From Caldivirga sp. UBA161 (GTDB lineage: Archaea > Thermoproteota > Thermoprotei > Thermoproteales > Thermocladiaceae), in NCBI RefSeq assembly GCF_002506515.1, contig NZ_DAXS01000059.1:1-35658 (forward strand): DNA of 35,658 nt, written 5' to 3'. Shown piece by piece: positions 7,730-15,995 of the stretch (position 1 is its first letter; every line of letters begins with the position of its first letter). Under the pieces are notes generated by a model. That model worked only from the letters and a program-made list of their open reading frames with translations, searched no databases and was not told the DNA's origin. The translations under genes were made by a program, and so were the position numbers.

Positions 7730-9316
7730 TTAAGATTGTAGAGGGGGCGTGAAGATGCTTAACACTGCAATAATCTCATCAATACTTGGCCGCATTTGAG
7801 GGTCTATACTTAGGGCCCTCATTATAATGTTAGCGATTGGTGGTGGTATACGTGGATCCATGGGTGGTGTAATACCCCTCAAGACGTGCTGCTGCGGGTT
7901 AAAGCCCATGATCATCTCATACATTATTAAACCAAGTGAATATACATCAGCCCTATCCGTGGCTGCCTTATTCATGAGGACCTCGGGGGCTGAATATGCT
8001 AGGGAGAATTGAGATATTTCAACACTCTGCCCCGCGTAAACCCTTGAAGCACCCAAGTCACCAAGCTTAACCACCCTCCTATTCTTATCCTTAAATAAAA
8101 CATTCTCAGGCTTAAGATCAAGGTGAAGCATACCCATGCTGTGTAATTCCTTTAAGGCAATAGCCACCTCATACGCAATCCTAACAGCCTCACCCACATC
8201 CAGCCTCCCCTTCTCCCTAAGGTAGCGCCTTAATGACCCATACTCCATGTAATCCATAACTATGTACGGTGGATCCTCCAGGTAAGACTCCAGGTTCCTA
8301 TAGGGTAATTTATCCTCATTTATGTGTATTTCATAAACCTTAACCACTCTATCACTATTAATCAGCAGGTAACTAGTCATCTCCCTCTTAAATGATTGAA
8401 CAACCTTCAAGTCACTGGCCAGAGGAGTATTATTAGGGCTAGTGTACCTGAGAACCTTAATGGCGTACTTCTCATTACCATAACGACCCAGTAGAACGTA
8501 ACTAAATCCCCCAGCATCAATAACCTTCTCAACATAGTAACGGCCACCAATCCATGCATCAACCCAGGTCTCAGGCGGTGGAACACCCCTGTGAAACCTT
8601 ACTCTCCTGAATGTTGCTAATGCTGGTATTAGTAGGAGTGATGCAGGGGGGATGAAGATGAGTGAGATTGATGATAGTGCAACCGCTAAAGCCCGTTTAA
8701 ACCTACTTGACTTAACCATTGGTATTGTTAATACAAAACTAGCTAAGATACTTGGTGTGGCTTGGAATATGCTGGTATTCAACACCCGGCTAAGTAGGAT
8801 TAGTACCAGGGAGGATATTGAGAGGATATACATTACCCAGGATGGGTACCTATAGGCTGATTGAAGGGGGCCACTGGATGCCCTTATAGTCATGTACATC
8901 AGTAGCAGGAAGCTGAACGTCGTATATATTAGGGAGTATGTGGTTACTGATGAGGCAACCACAAGCACGTAGTAGGCTCCAATTATGAGGTAACGTAGCC
9001 AGGTTGGTAGTTGAATTATTGTTAATGAGATGGCTATTGAAACCCCCATCATAACTATCAGTTCATTTACGAACCCTAGTGAGCTAAGGTTACTGTAAGT
9101 GATTAGAGTTAAGGCTAGGTATAGTGCACTTATTGTTGCGTAATTCTTAGCAAATGGAAATAGGAGTACTGGAAGCATGGTTAAGGTGGTTACTATTATC
9201 ATAGTCATGCCTTCATTAAATGTTATTCCAACCGCCGTTGCCAATACTGCTAAGGCTAAAGTCTCAGTAATCCTCTCAATCAAATCATAGTAATTGTACC
9301 TCAGCTCACTGCGCAT
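7730..9316 (-). CDS. Membrane Ser/Thr protein kinase (Hanks type)
   Basis: About 528 residues. The first 240 form a membrane region of some 8-9 hydrophobic helices; the kinase domain follows at the C-terminus, presumably in the cytoplasm. Using numbering from the ATG at 9334: glycine loop DAGGFSYV (273-280), Lys293 in YAIKV, catalytic loop HLDLKPEN (404-411, Asp406), DLG at 426-428 in place of DFG, and APE at 449-451. All key catalytic residues are present. An ATG at 9334 lies only 11 bases from the TATA box at 9341-9350, so the ATG at 9316 is the better leaderless start. Convergent with the FHA gene and divergent from dph2. Confidence 0.9.
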   Translation of the reverse strand: MRSELRYNYYDLIERITETLALAVLATAVGITFNEGMTMIIVTTLTMLPVLLFPFAKNYATISALYLALTLITYSNLSSLGFVNELIVMMGVSIAISLTIIQLPTWLRYLIIGAYYVLVVASSVTTYSLIYTTFSFLLLMYMTIRASSGPLQSAYRYPSWVMYILSISSLVLILLSRVLNTSIFQATPSILASFVLTIPMVKSSRFKRALAVALSSISLIFIPPASLLLIPALATFRRVRFHRGVPPPETWVDAWIGGRYYVEKVIDAGGFSYVLLGRYGNEKYAIKVLRYTSPNNTPLASDLKVVQSFKREMTSYLLINSDRVVKVYEIHINEDKLPYRNLESYLEDPPYIVMDYMEYGSLRRYLREKGRLDVGEAVRIAYEVAIALKELHSMGMLHLDLKPENVLFKDKNRRVVKLGDLGASRVYAGQSVEISQFSLAYSAPEVLMNKAATDRADVYSLGLIMYEMIMGFNPQQHVLRGITPPMDPRIPPPIANIIMRALSIDPQMRPSIDEIIAVLSIFTPPLQS

Positions 9317-9340
9317 TTCAGTTAAGTAATCCATGTAGGG

Positions 9341-9350
9341 TTTATTAACC
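9341..9350. promoter_or_regulatory. One near-palindromic TATA box serving kinase and dph2
   Basis: The sequence tttattaacc, with ttattaa at 9342-9348, is the only good TATA-like element in the short gap between the two divergent genes. It is centred 25 bases before the dph2 ATG at 9370 and 29 bases before the kinase ATG at 9316. Both are leaderless-type distances. The element reads almost the same on both strands, so it may direct transcription both ways, or the two genes may compete for it. Confidence 0.45.
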
Positions 9351-9369
9351 TAAAGCCTAATGAAGAGTG

Positions 9370-10383
9370 ATGATAGTGGAGGACGTATTAGTTGAGGGTA
9401 TTGATAAGTTAACGGGGCTAATTAATGATAGGGTCATGATTGAGGCACCAATAGGCCTTAATAAGATTGCCGTGGCATTGTCAAGAATAATTATTGAAAG
9501 ATATGGCGTTAAGGAGGCTATTGTAAGTGGTAGGAATACTTGGGGGGCATGTGACATAGCCACTCCCCCACCTGGCTTCGATATAATACACATTGGCCAT
9601 GCATTACCCCCTAACATTGCATCATTAATGAGGATTAATGGTTACGTTATTGAGAGGATTGGTGAAAGAACAGTGATAACTGGTAAGGGGTTTAAGGCAT
9701 ATATCCTACCCGCATACTATGTTCCTAATGATAATGTTGTAGAGGCTTTAGTAAAGGGCCTACAGGGGTATGAGGGTTCAATGGTGCTTTACCCAATCCT
9801 ATATAAGCTTTATGCAGAGTCAGTGGCTAAGAGGATACGTGGAACCGCAGTGGGGCCGTTCACAGGTTGCTTCATGCCCATTAAGGCTAATAAGGCTGTG
9901 GTTGTTTCAGGGGGCTACTTCTACGCGTTAACCGCCAAGTTAATTAACCCAGGTTCAAGAGTTATGGTTGCTGATCCACATAGGGTTGTGGTTGAGGATG
10001 TGGAGTTGGTTTACAGGAGGTACATTGGTTTAAAGGTTAATTCACTGTTAAGGGCTATTGACGCGAGGAGAATAGCCATATTACTAACCAGTAAGCCTGG
10101 TCAAGGTAATATTAATCATGCCCTAAGCATTAAACGTAGGCTACAGCGGAGTGGGAGGGATGCCTTCATACTCTACATTGATGAGGTTTCAGCTGAAGCC
10201 ATAAATAATATTGATGCTGATGCAGTTGTTATTGAGGCTTGCCCAAGAATAGCCTTAGATGACTTAGATAGAGTCAATAAACCACTCATAGCGCCGCTTG
10301 AAGTGAATTACATTATTAGCGGTAAGGTAGGTGAATATAATGCAGCCTCAGTAACCCTAGTACCACTTAATAGTGAGTACTAG
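9370..10383 (+). CDS. dph2: Diphthamide synthesis enzyme Dph2 (Dph1/Dph2 family)
   Basis: About 337 residues of the archaeal Dph2 family, which uses a noncanonical radical-SAM 4Fe-4S cluster to transfer the 3-amino-3-carboxypropyl group from SAM to the diphthamide histidine of elongation factor 2. The three cluster cysteines are visible, numbered from the GTG: Cys62 in WGACDIA, Cys168 in FTGCFMP and Cys292 in IEACPRI, close to Cys59, Cys163 and Cys287 of the Pyrococcus enzyme. Length matches the family. GTG at 9367 and ATG at 9370 are both possible; the TATA box at 9341-9350 favours the ATG. It is a single gene followed by the convergent DUF72 gene. Confidence 0.93.
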   Translation: MIVEDVLVEGIDKLTGLINDRVMIEAPIGLNKIAVALSRIIIERYGVKEAIVSGRNTWGACDIATPPPGFDIIHIGHALPPNIASLMRINGYVIERIGERTVITGKGFKAYILPAYYVPNDNVVEALVKGLQGYEGSMVLYPILYKLYAESVAKRIRGTAVGPFTGCFMPIKANKAVVVSGGYFYALTAKLINPGSRVMVADPHRVVVEDVELVYRRYIGLKVNSLLRAIDARRIAILLTSKPGQGNINHALSIKRRLQRSGRDAFILYIDEVSAEAINNIDADAVVIEACPRIALDDLDRVNKPLIAPLEVNYIISGKVGEYNAASVTLVPLNSEY

Positions 10384-10412
10384 CCTAATAGCCCTATATC
10401 ATAATTCATTGA

Positions 10413-11117
10413 CTAGGGATTCCTTAAGATACTTAACATGGTTCTAGCGTTCTCCAGCATCCAGTGATCATTGTTAAAGAACACGTAAACCTTAATTGGG
10501 TTAAGGGATTCAATTGCCTTAGCCACCTCAAGTAATTCATCATCACTATAATTGTGAAAGTACCAGTTACTCCTCCCATGCATCCTTAAGTAAATCACCC
10601 CATTACTGCATCCTATCCACCTAATCTCAGGGGAATCAATAGATACCATTGTGGCTCCGGTTTCATTAATTGAATTAACCACATTATCGCTGAACCAGCC
10701 ACGTTCCCTAAACTCAACTGCAATTCTTCCACCACCCCCTATTTCACTTACGAATTCGCGAAGCCTATTTAAGTTATCATTAGTGTACTTGAATGATGGA
10801 GGTAATTGAATTAGGTAGTAGTCAATACTACTGTTAAGTGGTTTAAATAACTCAATCATCTTACGCCACCATTCAGAGGCATTGCCGCTAAGCTTAGCCA
10901 CATGGCTAATGTACCTGTAAGCCTTAATTGACCACCTTAATGCTGAAGCCTTATTAACCCATGAGTTAACCATATTAGGCTTAGGTAGCCTGTAAAATGA
11001 GGAATTCAATTCAATGGCGTTTAGCCCACTGTACTTAACGTACCAATCCAGTGAACGCCCCTTATTCCAACTATATAACCAGCCTGAGGTACCTACATAA
11101 ATCTCCAGGTTAATCAC
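10413..11117 (-). CDS. DUF72 (YecE-like) TIM-barrel protein
   Basis: A 234-residue DUF72 protein. The family marks are the start IYVGTSGWLYSWNKG, NAIELNSSFYRLP, YLIQLPPSF, RIAVEFRERGWF and YLRMHGRSNWY, and the end VFFNNDHWMLENA. The fold is a TIM barrel with a conserved acidic pocket; the biochemical role is not established, though nuclease-like or nucleic-acid-related activity has been proposed for the family. A TTG at 11120 and GTG at 11117 are both possible; the TATA ccttttaagg (11142-11151) lies about 30 bases before the GTG. It is divergent from the DsrE-like gene and does not appear to form an operon. Confidence 0.88.
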   Translation of the reverse strand: MINLEIYVGTSGWLYSWNKGRSLDWYVKYSGLNAIELNSSFYRLPKPNMVNSWVNKASALRWSIKAYRYISHVAKLSGNASEWWRKMIELFKPLNSSIDYYLIQLPPSFKYTNDNLNRLREFVSEIGGGGRIAVEFRERGWFSDNVVNSINETGATMVSIDSPEIRWIGCSNGVIYLRMHGRSNWYFHNYSDDELLEVAKAIESLNPIKVYVFFNNDHWMLENARTMLSILRNP

Positions 11118-11276
11118 CAATTAATAGTAACTTAAGGTACGCCTTTTAAGGTATATGCATGTGAATTCATTGTGAAGCTGGTAATAGATTATGTGGCATT
11201 AAGTAACTTAGATAAGTGAACTCAAGCCTAATCTATGTGAAATAAGGGATTTTAGTAAATATTAGCCCTGGGAGGT

Positions 11277-11609
11277 ATGGTTTATAGGGTTATTGTGCAG
11301 GTATCGGATTTGGAGAAGGTTAAGGCTGCGTTAATATCATGTAGGAATCTACTTGAGGATATTAGTAATATACAGCTTGAGGTTGTTTTCAATCAAACTG
11401 CAGTGAAGGCCTTAACTAAGGGTGGTGAGTATGAGAGTGATGTTAATGAATTCATTAGGAGGGGTGTTCTTATTGTTGCATGCAGGAATGCCATGAGGCT
11501 AAATAACATTAATGAGGGGGATTTAATAAGTGGAGTCACTACAGTTAATTCCGGTGTGGGGGAAATTGTGAGGAAGATGGCTAATGGTTGGCTATACTTA
11601 AGGTTATAA
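11277..11609 (+). CDS. DsrE/DsrF-like small protein
   Basis: A 110-residue protein of the DsrE-like family (COG1416 type): strand YRVIVQVSD, helix, strand IQLEVVFNQ, and then GVLIVACRNAMRLNN with candidate active Cys69, followed by the family's typical VTTVNSGVGEIVRKMANGWLYLRL-type end. DsrE proteins bind or transfer sulfane sulfur together with TusA in sulfur-oxidising organisms; whether this one does so is inference. The bases just before the ATG read GGGAGGT, but with no spacing, so I do not count it as a ribosome binding site; an AT-rich tagtaaatatt about 25 bases upstream fits a leaderless start. Convergent with rpo7. Confidence 0.8.
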   Translation: MVYRVIVQVSDLEKVKAALISCRNLLEDISNIQLEVVFNQTAVKALTKGGEYESDVNEFIRRGVLIVACRNAMRLNNINEGDLISGVTTVNSGVGEIVRKMANGWLYLRL

Positions 11610-11646
11610 TGCGCCGTGTAATCTCTATCATAGTTTCCCTGATTAG

Positions 11647-12234
11647 TCATTGACTTGGTTTACTCTGAGGCTTCTTCTTAGCCTTAGTGGCTTCCTCTAT
11701 CCACTCAATCTTCCCTAGGAAGGGCTGCCTCATCGTCATTGATACGTTTAACCTAATACCATTAGCTGTCGACACGTAACTAACACCAACTATCCTAGCC
11801 CTCACAACATCCCCCCTCCCAACCTTCTTCTGCCTATTCTTCTCCCCCATGAAAACGCCACTCTGCCTATCGAAGAGTACAACATTCTCATCCATTACCT
11901 GAGACCTATGCACGAAGGCTGTTAAGGCGCCTATCCTAACGTGCGCCCCATACTCCTTAACATCAACAACATCACCCTCAACAATCTCATTTATTAATGG
12001 AACGAAGACCAGTGCCTTAAAGGAGACCTTATGGTATGTTGCGCCATCACCATAAACTATGACACCCCTCTTATCAACCTTAACATCAAAAACAGCTATA
12101 AAGACCCCTAATTCCCTATCCACCTTACCCTCATAGTTACTCCTTAATTGCTCGTAGGCTATCTTATCAATAGGCTCATTAAACACTGAGGGGGGAACCC
12201 TAATGTAGTCCTCTACTGTTATTACCCTAAACAC
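11647..12234 (-). CDS. rpo7: DNA-directed RNA polymerase subunit Rpo7 (RpoE')
   Basis: About 195 residues. The N-terminal tip domain starts FRVITVEDYIRVPPSVF, as in archaeal Rpo7 and eukaryotic Rpb7, and the C-terminal S1/OB domain contains VDVKEYGAHVRIGALTAFVH. With Rpo4 it forms the stalk of archaeal RNA polymerase. The frame opens with an ATG at 12273, but the family begins at the GTG at 12234, and TATA ggtttaaata (minus strand, 12255-12264) is centred 25 bases before that GTG, so the longer start is wrong. The usual neighbour spt4 is not adjacent. The tail ends in a lysine-rich KAKKKPQSKPSQ. Confidence 0.94.
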   Translation of the reverse strand: MFRVITVEDYIRVPPSVFNEPIDKIAYEQLRSNYEGKVDRELGVFIAVFDVKVDKRGVIVYGDGATYHKVSFKALVFVPLINEIVEGDVVDVKEYGAHVRIGALTAFVHRSQVMDENVVLFDRQSGVFMGEKNRQKKVGRGDVVRARIVGVSYVSTANGIRLNVSMTMRQPFLGKIEWIEEATKAKKKPQSKPSQ

Positions 12235-12254
12235 ACCCCTACATGGATTAGGAT

Positions 12255-12331
12255 TATTTAAACCTTGCATCATAATGCTCTATAGGGAAATAAGCATTAA
12301 ATGGGGCTTAACAGAAAAGAAACGTTTATTA
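12255..12331. promoter_or_regulatory. Divergent TATA boxes of rpo7 and the AOR gene
   Basis: On the minus strand, ggtttaaata (12255-12264) is centred about 25 bases before the rpo7 GTG at 12234. On the plus strand, tttatta (12325-12331) is centred 28 bases before the AOR ATG at 12356. These two boxes settle both starts: the open frames could begin at 12273 and 12275, but the conserved family N-termini begin at the later codons. Confidence 0.55.
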
Positions 12332-12355
12332 ACAGGAATCCGTAAGTGGGGCCTC

Positions 12356-14203
12356 ATGCTAGGTTATACGAATAGGATTGCGAGGGTTAATTTAAGTATT
12401 GGTAAGGTTTCAATTGAGGAAACACCTGGATGGTTAATAGACACGTTTATAGGAGGTAAGGGTTTCGTATACGGTATATTATCCAGGGAGGTTAAACCTG
12501 GCACTAATCCACTATCAAGTGATAATAAGATTATTGTAGCTGCCGGTGCATTAGCTGGATTAGCGCCAGCATCAGCTAAAACCATAGTGGGTGCTGTAAG
12601 TCCATTAAGTGGTTTAATTCACGATACGAGTGTTGGGGAATGGTTCTCATACATGCTTAGGGGAGCTGGCTTCGATGCCTTAATAATAGAGGGCGCCTCC
12701 AAGGAGCCGGTGTACCTGTGGGTTAATAAGGGTAAGGTGGAGATTAGGGATGCTTCAAGGATTTGGGGATTAACAACAAGGGAAGCCACTAGGGCTGTTA
12801 GGGAGGAGACTAATAGGGCTGCCTCAGTAATGGTTATTGGGCCAGCTGGGGAGAACCTAGTTAAGATATCTAACATAATGGTTGAAGGCGAGAGGGCAGG
12901 CGGCAGGGGTGGTCTTGGTGCAGTTTTCGGTAGCAAGAAGCTTAAGGCCATTGCAGCCCACGGTGTACCAGACATTAAGGTTGCTGATCCTAATGGATTC
13001 CTAAACGCTGCCCTGGAGATATACAGGAGGTTCCAAACCTCACCCAACACCTCTGAATCAAGGGAGTTTGGGACAACTAATGGATTAATGTACAGCGGCT
13101 CAATAGGGACGGCGCCAGCCTTCAACTACAGTAGGCCAAAGCTTGAGGAGGGATTAGCTCGTAAACTCACTGGTGCTCACTTTAAGGAACTGGGCCTTGA
13201 AGTCAACTTCCCACAGAAGCCCATTAAGATAATTGGTGCATTATGCCCAGTTAAGTGCTCAAGGTGGTTTAAGATACCTGGCGAGGAGGATTACGTTAAG
13301 CCCGAGTATGAGACGCTGGGCCTAGTGGGTTCAGCCACGGGAGTGTTTGATGAGAGGTACTTCCTTAAGGCTAATAGGCTTGTCAATGACCTTGGCTTGG
13401 ACGCAATAGGTGCTGGTAATGTTATTGGGTGGGCCATGGAGCTTTACGAGAAGGGCTTATTAACAAAGGAGGATACTGGTGGTGTTGAGTTAAAGTTTGG
13501 TAATGGTGAAGCGTTAATCAAGATGATTGAGGACATAGCCTACCAGAGGGGTTTAGGTAAGGTATTGGCTCAGGGTGTTGCTGATGCTGCTGAAATACTT
13601 GGTAAGGGGGCTGAGTACGCTGTCCACTTCAAGAAGATTGCCCTACCTGCCTGGTACCCCAATGGCCCATTAAGAGGACTAGTGATATCATACTTAACAG
13701 CTGATGTTGGTGGAAGCCACCTAAGGGGTTGGCCGCAGATGCATGATCCAGGTACTCCACTTAAGAATACCGTGGAGTCTATGATAAGTGACAGGGATAG
13801 GAAGGTTGCAATGGACTCCATGGGCCTCTGCGTGTTTAACCCATACTCAGTTGATGATATGGTTAAGCTGTATAATTTAGCCACAGGCAGGAACGTTAAT
13901 GGTGAATATGTGTTAAGGGTGAGCACTAGGATAGATACAATAGCGAGAATATGGCATGTGTTACTGGGTTACATTGATGTGTGGAGTCAAGTACCAAGGA
14001 AGATGATTGTTGATGAGGAGGGTCCGAAGTATAAGCGTGAGGAGATTGAGGAGGCTATTAGGGAATTCTACAGGTTGAGGGGTTGGGATACTGAGACTGG
14101 TTTACCGGCGCATGAATATTTAAGGCAATTGGGCATTGAGTGGATGATACCGTATAGGGATGAGGCTGAGAGGGTTTTAAGGCAATATACCCCTAAAAAG
14201 TAA
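12356..14203 (+). CDS. Aldehyde:ferredoxin oxidoreductase family protein (tungsten type)
   Basis: About 615 residues, the usual AOR length. It starts MLGYTNRIARVNLSIGKVSI as in AOR, with FIGGKGF, the cofactor region AGGRGGLGAVFGSKKLKAI, and late DVGGSHLRGW and DSMGLCVFN. The family oxidises aldehydes to acids using a tungstopterin and a 4Fe-4S cluster and reduces ferredoxin; the family also includes glyceraldehyde-3-phosphate and formaldehyde enzymes, and I cannot say which substrate applies. Cluster ligands in Pyrococcus AOR are C-x2-C-x3-C plus a distant Cys. Here only GALCPVKC (Cys297, Cys301) and Cys492 are present; the first ligand is Gly. The 3' end overlaps the convergent LysE gene by 27 bases. 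An upstream ATG at 12275 lies before the TATA box and is rejected. Confidence 0.9.
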   Translation: MLGYTNRIARVNLSIGKVSIEETPGWLIDTFIGGKGFVYGILSREVKPGTNPLSSDNKIIVAAGALAGLAPASAKTIVGAVSPLSGLIHDTSVGEWFSYMLRGAGFDALIIEGASKEPVYLWVNKGKVEIRDASRIWGLTTREATRAVREETNRAASVMVIGPAGENLVKISNIMVEGERAGGRGGLGAVFGSKKLKAIAAHGVPDIKVADPNGFLNAALEIYRRFQTSPNTSESREFGTTNGLMYSGSIGTAPAFNYSRPKLEEGLARKLTGAHFKELGLEVNFPQKPIKIIGALCPVKCSRWFKIPGEEDYVKPEYETLGLVGSATGVFDERYFLKANRLVNDLGLDAIGAGNVIGWAMELYEKGLLTKEDTGGVELKFGNGEALIKMIEDIAYQRGLGKVLAQGVADAAEILGKGAEYAVHFKKIALPAWYPNGPLRGLVISYLTADVGGSHLRGWPQMHDPGTPLKNTVESMISDRDRKVAMDSMGLCVFNPYSVDDMVKLYNLATGRNVNGEYVLRVSTRIDTIARIWHVLLGYIDVWSQVPRKMIVDEEGPKYKREEIEEAIREFYRLRGWDTETGLPAHEYLRQLGIEWMIPYRDEAERVLRQYTPKK

Positions 14204-14785
14204 GGTTAAACCAATGTACATGAAGTAGAGTGCAAAACCCATTATTGCAATTCCTGAAGCTGCCTTGACAATAACCTCATACTTACCCCCAAGATACCTC
14301 TTTCCAGCGTATACTGCTAGTGGGTATGCTATTATCCAGGTTAAAATGCCTGTGAATAAGCCTGCAATACTGAACACGCCCATTATTGATATTAACGTTA
14401 ACCCAGCTGATAGCCACCAGCCTATCTGGTAGGGATTCGTAATACCCATTACATACCCCTTAGTATAATTCCTAAGCACATTGCCTAAACCATGAGCATT
14501 GGCTACTGTGCGGGAGGGCCTTAGCATTAATACAGCTAAGTACATCATTACGCCGCCACCAATGAAGTACACGTACGATACGTAGGGCTTCACGAGCCCA
14601 TACAGGAAGTAGGTTACCACCATTAAGGTTGCGTCAGCTGACATTGCCCCAGCCCCAACTGCAGTACCGTGAAGGGGAGTCTTGAGGGCTTCAGCAGCTA
14701 TTAATGCATTCATGGGGCCTGGTGGTACAGCCAGCGATAAGCCTAGGGCTAGGCCAAGTAAATAATCATACGCTGCGTCAATCAT
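14177..14785 (-). CDS. LysE/RhtB family exporter
   Basis: A 202-residue membrane protein with about six hydrophobic helices. It has the LysE family N-terminal motif LGLALGLSLAVPPGPMNALI and ITNPYQIGWWLSAG in the middle. Family members export amino acids such as lysine, homoserine or threonine; the substrate here is unknown. TATA (minus strand) atgtttaaaag is centred near 14813, 28 bases before the ATG at 14785. The last 27 bases overlap the 3' end of the AOR gene on the other strand. It is followed on its own strand by the enolase-superfamily operon, which has another reading of the same direction but starts upstream. Confidence 0.9.
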   Translation of the reverse strand: MIDAAYDYLLGLALGLSLAVPPGPMNALIAAEALKTPLHGTAVGAGAMSADATLMVVTYFLYGLVKPYVSYVYFIGGGVMMYLAVLMLRPSRTVANAHGLGNVLRNYTKGYVMGITNPYQIGWWLSAGLTLISIMGVFSIAGLFTGILTWIIAYPLAVYAGKRYLGGKYEVIVKAASGIAIMGFALYFMYIGLTLLFRGILP

Positions 14786-14843
14786 TACTCAAGCCTAAGT
14801 AACTGAACTTTTAAACATTGAATTAAACCTAGCACATTCAATG

Positions 14844-15989
14844 TTAGTGAAAAACCAGTGGCGCATACTTACTTACGTATGGGTATTTACCTAAAGCACC
14901 CTCATTCACATTAACCCCAACCCCACTACTTATGAGCCTTGATAAATCTACTTCACCATCCTTAACCTCAATGCCCACATCATATATATCATTAACCCAG
15001 GACAATGGCCATTCAACAATGGCTACGTCACTTATCACCGAGGCTACGTGGAGTGTGTATAAGTGTGTGAGTATTGACTTATGAGGCCTATGGTGAGGAG
15101 CCACCGGCTTACCTAATGCTGCCACTTCCTTAATAATATCCATAAATCTAATTAAGCCCCCCAGCTTGGATACATCTGGTTGAATGTACATTAACTTCCT
15201 AATACGCGCCAGCTCCTTGAAGCCACTGATGTAGTACTCATTCTCCCCAGCGGCTACGGGAACTGGTGATTCATCAGCCACATGAGTAAGTAACTCATAA
15301 TTATTCGGGGGCCATGTTGGTTCCTCAACCCAATAAGGCTCATACCTATGCACATTATTTAGGAATTCCAATGCCTTTTCAGGCTTATTGAAGGCTGCGT
15401 TTAAATCCAGCGCAACTTTAACACCATAGCCAACGTTCTCCCTAATAGCCTTAATTGAATCAACAGTATCATTAACGTGTTGATGAAGCTTAACAATATT
15501 AAACCCATTGCTTAACGCCTTATTAACCGCCTTAATGACGTAATCAACTGTTGAGTACCTGGGGAAACTGGCGTAGACGGGTATCCTATTCCTAATCCTA
15601 GTGCCCAGTAATTCACTAATAGGCTTATTAAGGTACTTACCTAAGGCATCCCAGAGCGCCATTTCAAGGCCACCAATGGTACTTGTTACGACACCGCATA
15701 ATCCAGCCGTGAATAGGAGCTTCTCAAGCTTATTAACCAGCCTAAGTACATCACCTATATTCTCAACCACCTCACCTGTGGCGGCTGGTATTATGACGTC
15801 ATTAAATACGCCAATGTATGAATTAATGATGCCGCTACCGTAAACCAACACCTCACCCCAGCCTACTAAATCCCCCAACTCAACCTTCACGTATAATTGA
15901 CTACCCCAAGCCTCCTGGAATACAGTAGGTGGGTCATCAATATACTGTATTGAGAGTGGTATTGGCTTAATGGCGGTTAACTTAGGCAT
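14844..15989 (-). CDS. Enolase-superfamily (mandelate racemase-like) dehydratase
   Basis: A 381-residue mandelate racemase/muconate lactonising-type enzyme with the capping N-terminal domain and a (beta/alpha)7-beta barrel. Candidate catalytic and metal residues: Lys167 and His169 in VKLHQH, magnesium ligands Asp195 (LDLNAAF), Glu222 (WVEEP) and Glu249 (AAGENEY), then QPDVSKLGG and His299/His300 in PHHRPH. Family members abstract the alpha proton of a carboxylate, and many dehydrate sugar acids. The second position of the usual KxK pair is a histidine, so the class is uncertain. It is the third gene of an operon with a split UxaA-type dehydratase (6-base gap), which supports a sugar-acid or hydroxyacid route. 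Confidence 0.88.
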   Translation of the reverse strand: MPKLTAIKPIPLSIQYIDDPPTVFQEAWGSQLYVKVELGDLVGWGEVLVYGSGIINSYIGVFNDVIIPAATGEVVENIGDVLRLVNKLEKLLFTAGLCGVVTSTIGGLEMALWDALGKYLNKPISELLGTRIRNRIPVYASFPRYSTVDYVIKAVNKALSNGFNIVKLHQHVNDTVDSIKAIRENVGYGVKVALDLNAAFNKPEKALEFLNNVHRYEPYWVEEPTWPPNNYELLTHVADESPVPVAAGENEYYISGFKELARIRKLMYIQPDVSKLGGLIRFMDIIKEVAALGKPVAPHHRPHKSILTHLYTLHVASVISDVAIVEWPLSWVNDIYDVGIEVKDGEVDLSRLISSGVGVNVNEGALGKYPYVSKYAPLVFH

Positions 15990-15995
15990 CCTTAC

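Noticed and set aside
11270..11279. GGGAGGT as Shine-Dalgarno for the DsrE-like gene
   Set aside because: It touches the start codon with no spacing, so it cannot pair usefully; a leaderless start is more likely.
12235..12355. Longer starts for rpo7 (12273) and AOR (12275)
   Set aside because: Each would lie upstream of the gene's own TATA box, and the conserved family N-termini begin at 12234 and 12356.
12619..13125. Long minus-strand frame of 168 codons inside the AOR gene
   Set aside because: Antisense shadow of a well-supported coding gene, proline- and serine-rich.
15601..15843. Plus-strand frame inside the enolase-superfamily gene
   Set aside because: Antisense shadow with no promoter; the minus-strand gene has all family motifs.
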